Shown here: positions 5,589 to 13,045 of the stretch, piece by piece
How the letters are laid out: every line of letters begins with the position of its first letter
How positions within the stretch are numbered: position 1 is the stretch's first letter
From: Armatimonadetes bacterium RBG_19FT_COMBO_69_19
Lineage (GTDB): Bacteria; Sysuimicrobiota; Sysuimicrobiia; Sysuimicrobiales; Kaftiobacteriaceae
Length of the DNA stretch: 16,935 nt
Direction of reading: 5' to 3'
Assembly (NCBI GenBank): GCA_001768125.1
Contig: MENB01000062.1
Location: 214-17,148, forward strand
The notes under the pieces: generated by a model
The model's database searches: none
Seen by the model: the letters and a program-made list of their open reading frames with translations, nothing else
Told to the model about the DNA's origin: nothing
Position numbers and translations under genes: made by a program

Positions 5589-6938
5589 ATGCCGGAGACC
5601 CGCATTCTCGTCGTGGATGACGAGGAAAACCTCCGCCGGCTGCTGACGAAGCTCCTCGGTCAGGAGGGCTTCGGCGTCGACGAGGCCGGCGACGGCGAGG
5701 AGGGTCTGGCCAAGTATAAGGCCGGGCGCTACGACCTCGTCCTGCTCGACCTCAAACTCCCGAAGCTCGACGGCCTCAGCGTGCTCCGCGCCGTCATGGA
5801 GCACGATGCGGATGCCGTGGTCATCCTGATCACGGCCTTCTCCACGATCGACACGGCCATTCAGGCCATCAAGCTCGGCGCCTACGACTACGTCGCCAAG
5901 CCCTTCCGCCCCGAGGAGCTCATGATCGTCGTGAACCAGGCCCTCGAGCGGGGGCGCCTGGTCAAAGAGAACCGCGCCCTGCAGGACGAGTTGATGCGGA
6001 CGTTCAAGTTCGAGGGGATCGTCGGCGATTCGCCCAAGATGCGCCAGGTCCTCCAGCTCGCCGCCGCGGTGGCGCCGACCGACGCGACGGTCCTGATCTA
6101 CGGCGAGACCGGCACGGGCAAGGAGCTCCTCGCTCGCTCCATCCACCTGCAGAGCCCGCGCAGCAAGGGCCCGTTCGTCGTCGTGAACTGCGGTGCGATC
6201 CCCGAGACGCTCCTCGAGACGGAACTGTTCGGCCACGAGAAGGGCGCGTTCACCAGCGCCGTGACGAGCCGCATCGGGAAGTTCGAGCGGGCGCAGGACG
6301 GCACGATCTTCCTCGATGAGATCGGCGACATGAGCACGGCGATGCAGGTGAAGGTGCTGCGCGTGCTGCAGGAGCGGGTCATCGAACGGGTGGGCGGCAA
6401 CAAGCCGATCGACGTCAACGCGCGCGTCATCGCCGCGACGCACCGGGATTTGCGCAAGGCGATCAATGACGGGACCTTCCGGGAGGATCTCTACTACCGG
6501 CTCAGCGTCGTGCCCATCGAGCTGCCCCCGCTGCGGGAGCGGCGCGAGGACATCCAGGTCCTCGGCATGCACTTCGTGAACAAGTACGCGGTCGCGTTCA
6601 ACAAACGCATCAAGGGCTTCTCGCCGCTGGCCATGAAGAAGCTGCGCGGCCACGCCTGGCCCGGCAACGTGCGCGAGCTCGAGTACACTATCCAGCGCGT
6701 CGTCATCCTGGCGCAGGAAGAGGTCATCGGCGCGGAAGAGATCTGGCTGGACGAGCAGGGGGCCGTCGCGCCGACGTTCCCCAAGGCGTTCTCGCTTGAT
6801 GAGGCGGAGCGCCGGCACATCAGCGTCGTGCTGAAGATGACGGAGTGGAACCTCGAGGAGGGCAGCCGGGTGCTGGGGATCTCCCCCGACGAGCTTCAGG
6901 GGAAGATCCAGGCCCACCGGCTCAGCGAGACCGGCTAG
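5589..6938 (+). CDS. NtrC-family sigma-54 activator (REC-AAA+-HTH)
   Basis: 449 residues. Receiver domain with D10/D11, phospho-acceptor D54 ([10 protein letters not shown]) and KPF. AAA+ domain with Walker A GETGTGKE (172-179), sigma-54 contact loop GAFTSA (219-224, where the family consensus is GAFTGA) and Walker B FLDE (D243/E244). A C-terminal Fis-like helix-turn-helix (roughly 405-447) is recognisable ([20 protein letters not shown]) but lacks the usual AA and R/K-T-L positions. Phosphorylated activators of this type hydrolyse ATP to open sigma-54 promoter complexes, and six such promoters lie nearby. The ATG at 5589 is chosen because the receiver begins directly after it; an in-frame GTG at 5562 is possible. 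Gene order (flgN, flaG, this) makes a FlgR/FlrC-like flagellar regulator plausible. Confidence 0.92.
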   Translation: MPETRILVVDDEENLRRLLTKLLGQEGFGVDEAGDGEEGLAKYKAGRYDLVLLDLKLPKLDGLSVLRAVMEHDADAVVILITAFSTIDTAIQAIKLGAYDYVAKPFRPEELMIVVNQALERGRLVKENRALQDELMRTFKFEGIVGDSPKMRQVLQLAAAVAPTDATVLIYGETGTGKELLARSIHLQSPRSKGPFVVVNCGAIPETLLETELFGHEKGAFTSAVTSRIGKFERAQDGTIFLDEIGDMSTAMQVKVLRVLQERVIERVGGNKPIDVNARVIAATHRDLRKAINDGTFREDLYYRLSVVPIELPPLRERREDIQVLGMHFVNKYAVAFNKRIKGFSPLAMKKLRGHAWPGNVRELEYTIQRVVILAQEEVIGAEEIWLDEQGAVAPTFPKAFSLDEAERRHISVVLKMTEWNLEEGSRVLGISPDELQGKIQAHRLSETG

Positions 6939-6940
6939 AT

Positions 6941-6970
6941 TGGGCGAACGGGCGTACGCGTTTTTTTGTT
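6941..6970 (+). terminator. Possible weak terminator after the activator gene
   Basis: The palindrome GCGTACGC followed by a run of seven T and GTTT lies directly after the stop. The stem is short and has essentially no loop, so the call rests mainly on the T tract. Confidence 0.3.
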
Positions 6971-6979
6971 TGAGCGGTC

Positions 6980-6995
6980 CGGCATGAAAGTTGCT
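6980..6995 (+). promoter_or_regulatory. Sigma-54 promoter of the HD-GYP/rpoN operon
   Basis: CGGCATGAAAGTTGCT, with GGCA and TTGCT in canonical spacing. The predicted start is near 7006, 27 nt before the GTG at 7033. It would make rpoN dependent on its own product, because no other promoter is visible before rpoN. Confidence 0.78.
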
Positions 6996-7032
6996 CTAGG
7001 ACGGGCCAGCCGCCAATCGTGAGGTGCGCAGC

Positions 7033-8493
7033 GTGGGTTCGAAGCCGAAGATCCTGATCGTCGACGATGAGGCGTCGATCCGCGACCTGTGCTCCCGCAT
7101 CCTGGGACCGGCCTACGAGATCGTTACCGCCGCGGACGGCCCATCCGCGATCGCCCTGGCCGTCCAGTTCCTTCCGGACCTCCTGCTCACCGACCTCAAG
7201 ATGCCGGGGATGACGGGGCTGGAAGCGGCGCGGCAGATCGTCGCCGCCGCCCCCGAGGTCTCCGTGGTCGTGATGACCGGATTCAGTGAGTTCGACAGCC
7301 TGCTCGAAACGGTGCGCTTCGGCGTGAACGGCTTCTTGATGAAACCCTTCTCGCCGGACGATCTCCGCAAGACGGTCGAGGAAGGCCTGCGCAAAGGCCT
7401 CTACTACAAGAAGAACACCCGCCTCCGCGCGCTCACCCCGCTGCTGGACATGCACGGAAGCCGGCTGGCCGACGTCGACCAGAGCCGGATGTTCCAGGTG
7501 ATCACGGAGACGGTGCTGCACGAGCTTGACGCCGGCGAGGTGACCCTGGTCTGTGTGGACGAGGAGGGCCGCGACATCGTCGTAGCCGCCTCGAGCAACG
7601 GCGCCGCCGCGACCGTCACGCCCCGCAACGGGAACGGCGACGCGTCCGCGTACTGGCGGGTGCGGGCGGACGAACTGGCCCGGGCGGCCGGCTCCGCCGC
7701 CGACGGCGACGCGGGCGGGACGACCCTGTCGCTGCCGCTGCAGACCGGCGGGAGCGTGCTCGGCGTGCTGAGCGTGCGGCGGGACGAGGAGGCGTTCACC
7801 CCCGCCGACCGCGACGTCCTGCGGTTGATCTGCGCGCAGGGCGCGATCGCCATCGAGAACATCCGTCTGTTCAAGCGGCTGCGGCGCTCCTATTGGAACA
7901 CCGTGTACGCGCTGGCCGCCACCGTCGATCTCCGGGATCATCCGACGCGCGGGCACTCCGACCGCCTGGCGCAGTACGCGGAGAGCATCGGACGGCGGCT
8001 GGGCCTGCCCGCGGAGCGCACCGAGGACCTCAAGATCGCCGCGCTGCTGCATGACATCGGCAAGATCGGCATCGGCGACGGCATCCTGCTCAAGCCCGGC
8101 GACCTCACCGCGGAAGAGTACGACTGGATGAAGACGCACACCCTGATGGGTGCCAAGATCCTGGCCATGGCCGACTTCTCGCCGCGCGTGGTGGAAGCGG
8201 TGCTGTTCCACCACGAGCGCTGGGACGCCACGGGGTATCCGCTCGGACTGCGCGAGGAGCAGATCCCGATCGAGGCGCGCATCCTGACCGCGGCCGATGC
8301 CCTGGAAAGCATGACGAGCGCCCGCAGCTACCGCGCTGCCCTGCCCGTGGAGCACGCCGTGGGCGAGCTGGTCCGGGGCCGAGGCGCGCAGTTCGATCCG
8401 CGGGTCGTGGACGCCCTGCTGGAGTGCCTGCGGGCGGGCGAGCTCCCCCCCCTGCCCGGCGCGACGAGCCCCGTCGTCGCCGACGCGAGCTGA
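7033..8493 (+). CDS. Response regulator with GAF and HD-GYP domains (c-di-GMP phosphodiesterase type)
   Basis: About 486 residues: receiver (5-120; phospho-acceptor D54 in LLTDLKMPG), GAF (roughly 145-285), HD-GYP (290-480). The HD-GYP domain has HD at 340-341 in LLHDIGKIGI, then HHERWDATGYP and DALESMTSARSYR. HD-GYP proteins hydrolyse cyclic di-GMP, lowering it and favouring motility. The third motif reads D-A-T-G-Y-P where the family usually has D-G-x-G-Y-P, a mild deviation. The GTG at 7033 is chosen because GAGG lies 8 nt upstream; an in-frame GTG at 7024 has no binding site. rpoN follows after 14 nt, so the two are cotranscribed, linking second-messenger control to sigma-54. Confidence 0.92.
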   Translation: MGSKPKILIVDDEASIRDLCSRILGPAYEIVTAADGPSAIALAVQFLPDLLLTDLKMPGMTGLEAARQIVAAAPEVSVVVMTGFSEFDSLLETVRFGVNGFLMKPFSPDDLRKTVEEGLRKGLYYKKNTRLRALTPLLDMHGSRLADVDQSRMFQVITETVLHELDAGEVTLVCVDEEGRDIVVAASSNGAAATVTPRNGNGDASAYWRVRADELARAAGSAADGDAGGTTLSLPLQTGGSVLGVLSVRRDEEAFTPADRDVLRLICAQGAIAIENIRLFKRLRRSYWNTVYALAATVDLRDHPTRGHSDRLAQYAESIGRRLGLPAERTEDLKIAALLHDIGKIGIGDGILLKPGDLTAEEYDWMKTHTLMGAKILAMADFSPRVVEAVLFHHERWDATGYPLGLREEQIPIEARILTAADALESMTSARSYRAALPVEHAVGELVRGRGAQFDPRVVDALLECLRAGELPPLPGATSPVVADAS

Positions 8494-8507
8494 CGGCCGG
8501 AGGCATC

Positions 8508-9884
8508 ATGGAACACCGACTGCGGGCTGCCGCCGAAGCGAGACCGCTACTCCAGCAGCGGATGGTCCCCAAGCTCATGCTGGTGAACTCCCTGCTGGTC
8601 CTCCCGCTCAACCAGATGCTGGCCCGTATCGAGCAGGAACTTGGTGAGAACCCCGCCCTCGAGCTCGATGAACCGGTCGCCCCCGACACCGCGGAATGGA
8701 CGGCCGATGAAGGCCCGTCGCTTTCGACCTGGACCCCCGACGACGACGACGTCGATCCGTACCAGCGCATGGCCGCTCCGGTCTCGCTGCAGGAGCACCT
8801 GATGATGACCCTGCAGGCCCAGGGCCTCTCTCCACGGGACCACGCCATCGGGGAGCGGCTCATCGGCTACGTCAACGAGAATGGCTACCTCGAGGCGACG
8901 ATCATCCAGGTCGCGCAGGAGATGAACGCGGCCGAGGAGGAGGTCGAGGCGGTGCTGGGTCGCATCCAGCGCTTCGAGCCTCTCGGCGTGGGAGCGCGGA
9001 CGGTGGAGGAGTGCCTCTTCCTGCAGTTGCGGGTGATGGAGCCCTCCGAGGCGAACCGCCTGGCGCAGCGCATCGTGGAGACGCACCTCGCCGACCTCGC
9101 CGCGCGCCGGTTCGACAAGGTGGCGCAGCTGCTCGGTGTGAAGGTCGCCGACGTCAAGGAGGCCCACGAGTTCGTGAAGGTCACCTGCTACCCCTACCCC
9201 GGCGAGCGCTACCGGCTCGACCAGGAGGAGGGGACGGTGCGGCCGAGTGAGCTGGCCCGCCCCGATTTCGTCATCAAGCGCACGGAGGAAGGCTTCACGA
9301 TCGAGGCGATGCGTCAGGATGCCTTCATGCTGCGCGTCAACACCTTCTACGAGGACCTGCGGCGGCAGATGCGCCGGGCGTCCTCGGGATACTCCGATGA
9401 GTCGCGAGAGCACGTCCGGGATTACGTGAGCCGCGCCAAGCTGTTCATCGAGGCCGTGCAGCGCCGCAACTGGACGATGGGGAACATCGTGCAGGCCATC
9501 GTGCGCACGCAGTGGGAGTACCTGGAGCGCGGCGACGCGCACCTCAAGCCGCTGACGAAGGCGATGGTCGCCGCCGAGCTCGGGATCAGCGAGTCCACGG
9601 TGAGCCGGGCCCTGGACGGCAAGTTCGTGCAGATGCCCACCGGCCGCGTGGTGAGTTTTGACATCTTCTTCGACCAGTCTCTCCCGGTGAAGGACCGCAT
9701 CCGCGAGATCATCGCCGCCGAGACGCGGCCGCTGACGGATGAGGAGATCGCGCGCACCCTCACGCAGGAAGGCACGAAGATCGCCCGGCGAACCGTCACG
9801 AAGTACCGCGAGGAGATGTCCATCCCGGCATCGACCTCGCGTCACACGAACGGGGACGGACCCGCTCTCGCCGCCACGCCCTGA
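8508..9884 (+). CDS. rpoN: RNA polymerase sigma-54 factor
   Basis: 458 residues, normal for the family. Region I at the N-terminus (LLQQRMVPKLMLVNSLLVLP, then ELGENPALEL) is the activator-interacting domain. An acidic linker (DDDDVDP) follows, then the core-binding domain (LIGYVNENGYLE, FEPLGVGARTVEECLFLQ), the HTH (ISESTVSRALDGKFVQMPTG) and the RpoN box ARRTVTKYRE at 426-435, which reads the -24 element. It directs core polymerase to the GGCA-N6-TTGCT promoters found in this window and needs an ATP-hydrolysing activator, of which one is encoded upstream. The ATG at 8508 has GGAGG 5 nt before it. It is the second gene of a sigma-54-driven operon and is followed by a hairpin. Confidence 0.96.
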   Translation: MEHRLRAAAEARPLLQQRMVPKLMLVNSLLVLPLNQMLARIEQELGENPALELDEPVAPDTAEWTADEGPSLSTWTPDDDDVDPYQRMAAPVSLQEHLMMTLQAQGLSPRDHAIGERLIGYVNENGYLEATIIQVAQEMNAAEEEVEAVLGRIQRFEPLGVGARTVEECLFLQLRVMEPSEANRLAQRIVETHLADLAARRFDKVAQLLGVKVADVKEAHEFVKVTCYPYPGERYRLDQEEGTVRPSELARPDFVIKRTEEGFTIEAMRQDAFMLRVNTFYEDLRRQMRRASSGYSDESREHVRDYVSRAKLFIEAVQRRNWTMGNIVQAIVRTQWEYLERGDAHLKPLTKAMVAAELGISESTVSRALDGKFVQMPTGRVVSFDIFFDQSLPVKDRIREIIAAETRPLTDEEIARTLTQEGTKIARRTVTKYREEMSIPASTSRHTNGDGPALAATP

Positions 9885-9911
9885 TCGCCGCGACCTGAGC
9901 TGACCCATGTC

Positions 9912-9933
9912 GGCAGGCGCTCCGGCGCCTGCC
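9912..9933 (+). terminator. Hairpin after rpoN, terminator without a T tract
   Basis: A perfect 9-bp stem, GGCAGGCGC with GCGCCTGCC around a TCCG tetraloop, 27 nt after the rpoN stop. The sequence after it (CGCTCGTCCTGTG) is not T-rich, so termination would be weak or factor-assisted. Confidence 0.5.
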
Positions 9934-9999
9934 CGCTCGTCCTGTGCGCCGACCCCCCTGGACCCACGGTAATCGGCAGGATCCGGCGTTTCTGGAGGG

Positions 10000-10015
10000 T
10001 GGCATCCTGCTTGCT
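10000..10015 (+). promoter_or_regulatory. Sigma-54 promoter of the GAF/sigma-28/Roadblock operon
   Basis: TGGCATCCTGCTTGCT, one base from the TGGCAC-N5-TTGCT consensus. The predicted start is near 10026, 35 nt before the ATG at 10061. Confidence 0.82.
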
Positions 10016-10060
10016 ACTGAGATGAGGTGGGTACGCATCCTCGCTTGGGGGAGGATCCAG

Positions 10061-11038
10061 ATGCAGTCGCAGAGGGACGGTAATCTCCAACACGACGAGC
10101 GCGGCGAGACCGGGCACGAGCTCGCCCTAGCGGCCGAAGAAATGGCGGTCCAACTGGAACTCGTGAAGCTGGCCGACGAGGAGCTCCCGCTGGGGGTCGC
10201 CTACAAGCGGTTCCTCGATCTCGCCCACCGCGCCATCGCCTTCGAGCACGGCACCCTGCACGTCACGGAATGGGGCAGCGGCCGGCTGGTCCCGGTGGCG
10301 GTGCGGGGCAACAGCATCGACCTTGCGGATCAGGTGCGCTTCGCCAGGGGCCGGGGGCTGTCGGCGTGGGTAGCCCAGGAGGGACGTCCCGTGGTCATCC
10401 CGGATCCGCAGACGCGGGCCGAGCGCTCCCCGTTCCAGGACGGCGGGCTGCGCGCCTTCCTGGCGTTCCCGCTCGTGCAGAACGGCATGGTCGCCGGCGT
10501 GCTGGCCCTGGCGCGGAGCGATCGGATCTTCACGCCCGACGAGTTCGCCCGCCTCGGACGTGTCTCGGAATCCCTCGCCGGATGCCTGGGACGCCTGCGG
10601 CGCACGGCGCGGCTGCGGGAGCTCGTCTATCAGGATCCGGACACGGGGATGAGCAACCACCATCACTTCCTCGCCCGCGTGGAAGAGGAACTGCAGCGGG
10701 CGCGGCAGCACGCGGTGGAGTTCACCGTCGCGGTCGTCCAGCTGGAGGGCACGCCGGTCCGGGACCAGTGGCCGATGGTCGAGACGATCACGCGACGCCT
10801 GTCGGGATCGATGCGCTCCTGCGATCTGGCCGTCACCTTCGGCTCGGGTCGCTGGGGCCTCCTCCTGGCGGGCGTGAGCCCGGACCGGGCCGCCTCGGTC
10901 GTAGACCGCATCAGGGCCGACGTGCGGCAGGCCGCGGGCGTGCATCTGCGCGTCGGGCTGGCCGCGAGCGCGGACGCACCCGCCTCCGCGCAGGCCCTGC
11001 TCGACCGAGCCGTCGCGGCGCTGAGCGCGCCCGCGTGA
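10061..11038 (+). CDS. GAF domain protein with degenerate GGDEF domain
   Basis: 325 residues. The ATG at 10061 follows GGGGGAGG at 6 nt, a strong site, and lies just after a sigma-54 promoter, so earlier in-frame starts are ruled out. A GAF domain covers about residues 30-180 (FARGRGLSAWVAQEGRPVVIPDP, LRAFLAFPLVQNGMVAGVLAL pattern). Residues ~190-325 follow the GGDEF fold, opening with YQDPDTGMSNHHHFLARVEEEL, but the signature loop near residue 260 reads FGSGRWGLLL instead of GGDEF. It therefore should not make c-di-GMP; it may bind GTP or act as a protein-interaction or sensing module. The sigma factor gene follows immediately. Predicted cytoplasmic; no membrane segment. Confidence 0.75.
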   Translation: MQSQRDGNLQHDERGETGHELALAAEEMAVQLELVKLADEELPLGVAYKRFLDLAHRAIAFEHGTLHVTEWGSGRLVPVAVRGNSIDLADQVRFARGRGLSAWVAQEGRPVVIPDPQTRAERSPFQDGGLRAFLAFPLVQNGMVAGVLALARSDRIFTPDEFARLGRVSESLAGCLGRLRRTARLRELVYQDPDTGMSNHHHFLARVEEELQRARQHAVEFTVAVVQLEGTPVRDQWPMVETITRRLSGSMRSCDLAVTFGSGRWGLLLAGVSPDRAASVVDRIRADVRQAAGVHLRVGLAASADAPASAQALLDRAVAALSAPA

Positions 11039-11056
11039 TGGATGGGAACGCCGGCG

Positions 11057-11836
11057 ATGGCTGATCGGGGACACACCGGAGAGCTCTGGCACCGCTTCAA
11101 GGCCGGCCGCGACAGCGCGGTCCGGGAGCGTCTCGCGCTCTCCTACGCCCCGCTCGTGCGCGCGCAGGCCCGGCACATGGCCGGCCGCGTGCCGCCGTCG
11201 GTGCGGGCGGAGGATCTCGAAGGATACGGGATGGTCGGCCTGCTCGAGGCGATCGACCGCTTCGATCCCGACCGCGGCATCCCCTTCGAGGCGTTCGCCC
11301 GCCTGCGGATCCGCGGGGCGATGTACGACTACCTGCGCACGTTGGACCTGCTGCCGCGCGTGGCGCGTCAGACCGTGCACCGCGTGCAGGCGGAGGCGGC
11401 GACGCTGACCCGGCGCCTCGGGCGTGAGCCCACCGATGATGAGCTGGCGAGCGCCTCCGGGATCGCGCCGGCTCGGCTCGACCGCGCCTTGCGCGACGCG
11501 CAGGCGGGTATGCTTCTATCGCTGGAGGATGAGCCGGGCGAGATCGACCGGCTGCCGGCGGCGCTGGCGCGGGACGCGGGGGCGGACGTGTTTGCGCGGG
11601 TCGAGCAGGACGCGCTCGACTCGGAGCTCTGGCAGGTGACCGCGGCCCTCCCGGTCCGGCACAAGGTCGTCATCGGCCTGTATTACTGCGAGGGGCTGAC
11701 GCTCGCCGAGATCGGGCGCGTCCTCGGCGTCACCGAATCGCGGGTGAGTCAGCTGCGCGCTGAGGCGCTGGAGACACTGCGTACGCACCTCCGGCTCCTG
11801 AACTGGCTCGAAGGCGGAACCGCACGCGCCGGGTGA
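11057..11836 (+). CDS. Sigma-28-type (FliA/WhiG family) RNA polymerase sigma factor
   Basis: 259 residues. Region 2 (EDLEGYGMVGLLEAIDRFDPDRG, FEAFARLRIRGAMYDYLRTLDLLPR) is typical of flagellar/WhiG sigma factors; region 3 is LTRRLGREPTDDELASASGI and region 4 is ALPVRHKVVIGLYYCEGLTLAEIGRVLGVTESRVSQL. Such factors transcribe late flagellar and chemotaxis genes. No FlgM-like anti-sigma gene is present in the window. The ATG at 11057 starts a protein that begins MADRGHTGELWHRF, as in relatives; an in-frame ATG at 11042 would add five residues, and both lie within 20 nt of the preceding stop, so translation is probably coupled. As it is downstream of a sigma-54 promoter, a sigma-54 to sigma-28 cascade is implied. 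Confidence 0.93.
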   Translation: MADRGHTGELWHRFKAGRDSAVRERLALSYAPLVRAQARHMAGRVPPSVRAEDLEGYGMVGLLEAIDRFDPDRGIPFEAFARLRIRGAMYDYLRTLDLLPRVARQTVHRVQAEAATLTRRLGREPTDDELASASGIAPARLDRALRDAQAGMLLSLEDEPGEIDRLPAALARDAGADVFARVEQDALDSELWQVTAALPVRHKVVIGLYYCEGLTLAEIGRVLGVTESRVSQLRAEALETLRTHLRLLNWLEGGTARAG

Positions 11837-11865
11837 GCTGAGAACGAGCGTGAGGTGAGGGCGAG

Positions 11866-12312
11866 ATGGAGCGGCTGGCGACCATCATCAAGGGACTCAA
11901 GGAGCGGGCCGCGGCGAGCGCGGCATTGCTCACCTCCGCGGACGGCCTCGTGCTCGAGGCGGTCGACGACACCGGGCTGGACATGGAGTCCCTCGCTGCG
12001 TACGCGGCGAGCAGTGTGATGGTGTCCGAGCGCATGGGCGAGATGACGGAGTTCGGCGCCCCCGAGACGGTCGTCGTCTTCTACCGCGGGCACTCCCTGG
12101 TGATCAGCCCGCTCGGTCCCGTCGTCGTCGTGCTCGTCGGCGCCGACCGCACGCCGGCCGGCGCGCTGCGGATGCACCTCCGCCGGACCGCGGCGGAGCT
12201 CGCGGGCGCGGTGCAGGATGAGCTGCAGCCCCCGGTGACCGCCGGGGGGCTCAAGGCGGACGCCCCCTCGCCCAATGGCCATAAGACGACCCCCTCCGTC
12301 AAACCGGCCTGA
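11866..12312 (+). CDS. Roadblock/LC7 domain protein
   Basis: 148 residues, ATG preceded by GAGGTGAGGG. Residues ~5-115 match the Roadblock/LC7 (MglB-like) fold: ASAALLTSADGLVLEAVDDT, then a helix (SLAAYAASSVMVSERMGEM), and two strands (ETVVVFYRGHSLVISPL, VVVVLVGAD). The C-terminal ~35 residues are Pro/Ala-rich and disordered-looking. These proteins dimerise and often regulate small Ras-like GTPases such as MglA in motility and polarity. No such GTPase is encoded here, so its partner is elsewhere or it serves the adjacent sigma factor or GAF protein. It lies 29 nt after the sigma factor gene in the same apparent operon. Confidence 0.8.
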   Translation: MERLATIIKGLKERAAASAALLTSADGLVLEAVDDTGLDMESLAAYAASSVMVSERMGEMTEFGAPETVVVFYRGHSLVISPLGPVVVVLVGADRTPAGALRMHLRRTAAELAGAVQDELQPPVTAGGLKADAPSPNGHKTTPSVKPA

Positions 12313-12395
12313 GCAGAACTTCTCTTGATCCTCTACCACGTTTGCTGTGTGACTCCGATGGGACTTTCGGACCAACTTCGGTCGCCCTGACCCCC

Positions 12396-12411
12396 TGGCA
12401 CCGAAGTTGCT
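12396..12411 (+). promoter_or_regulatory. Sigma-54 promoter of the pilus-like operon
   Basis: TGGCACCGAAGTTGCT is a perfect match to the TGGCAC-N5-TTGCT consensus, the best of the six. The predicted start is near 12422, about 70 nt before the ATG at 12493. The stretch 12313-12395 upstream has no gene; a short dyad GACC-N6-GGTC near 12370-12383 might be an activator site but is too short to call. Confidence 0.88.
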
Positions 12412-12492
12412 GAAATGGGATGTAGACCCGCCTCAGGCGGGGACGACGCGCGGCCCAGCGCCGGGCGGACTGCCGACCAGGGAGGAACGGGA

Positions 12493-12999
12493 ATGAAAAA
12501 GGCCAGTGGACTCATCCGGTGCATCAAGGGGATGGTGCTGGCGCTGCTGCTCGTGGTGGCGGCGGCCGGCATCGGTATCAGCGCGCCCGGCGGAAGCCAG
12601 ACCGTGACCGTGGCCGCCGGCGCATCCATCGACATCACGGTGCCCGGCGCGGCGGCGATCGCATCGACCGCCCCGCCGAACTGCGGGACGACCTCGACCA
12701 CGATCAACATGAAGAGCAACCGGCCGTGGAACCTCCAGATCCGGTCCGAGCCCGTCACCTACCCGAGCGGGAAGGCGAAGGACGGCGGCGGGACCGAGAT
12801 GACGAACGCGTTCCAGTACATGGGCGGGGATGTCGCGGCCTACACCGCGATCACGTCCTCGTACGCGAACCTGTTCACAGGCAACCAGGCCCGCACGGGC
12901 AACCGCGACATCGCGGTGGACTACCAGCAGTGCGTGGACTACATGGACGCCCCTGCGACCTACACGATCGTCGTCGAGTACCTCGGCGTGCAGCCCTGA
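12493..12999 (+). CDS. Exported two-cysteine protein, candidate pilus/coat subunit
   Basis: 168 residues, with GGAGG and suitable spacing before the ATG at 12493. Signal peptide MKKASGLIRCIKGMVLALLLVVAAAGIGISA, then a beta-rich, Gly/Thr/Ser-rich mature part with exactly two cysteines (PPNCGTTSTT and DYQQCVDYMD), which could form one disulfide. The end, ATYTIVVEYLGVQP, resembles the last strand of spore-coat-U/fimbrial subunits. The next gene encodes a chaperone-like protein and the one after it an usher-like barrel, so a secreted, polymerising subunit is the simplest reading. A perfect sigma-54 promoter directly precedes it. A short GC hairpin (ACGCC/GGCGT) lies between this gene and the next, as often found after highly expressed subunit genes. 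I do not recognise a named family. Confidence 0.6.
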   Translation: MKKASGLIRCIKGMVLALLLVVAAAGIGISAPGGSQTVTVAAGASIDITVPGAAAIASTAPPNCGTTSTTINMKSNRPWNLQIRSEPVTYPSGKAKDGGGTEMTNAFQYMGGDVAAYTAITSSYANLFTGNQARTGNRDIAVDYQQCVDYMDAPATYTIVVEYLGVQP

Positions 13000-13045
13000 C
13001 GCCGGGGGCGTGACCGACTGACACACCACACCGGGAGGAAGGCCG

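Noticed and set aside
5430..6917. 495-codon minus-strand ORF opposite the sigma-54 activator
   Set aside because: Shadow of the activator gene; no domain pattern and no ribosome binding site.
7596..7615. GGCG-N6-TTGCT on the minus strand as a further sigma-54 site
   Set aside because: It lies inside the HD-GYP coding region, faces against it, and misses a conserved base.
12365..12385. Activator binding site GACC-N6-GGTC upstream of the pilus-like operon
   Set aside because: Four-base arms are too short, and I could not find the same sequence before the other sigma-54 promoters.
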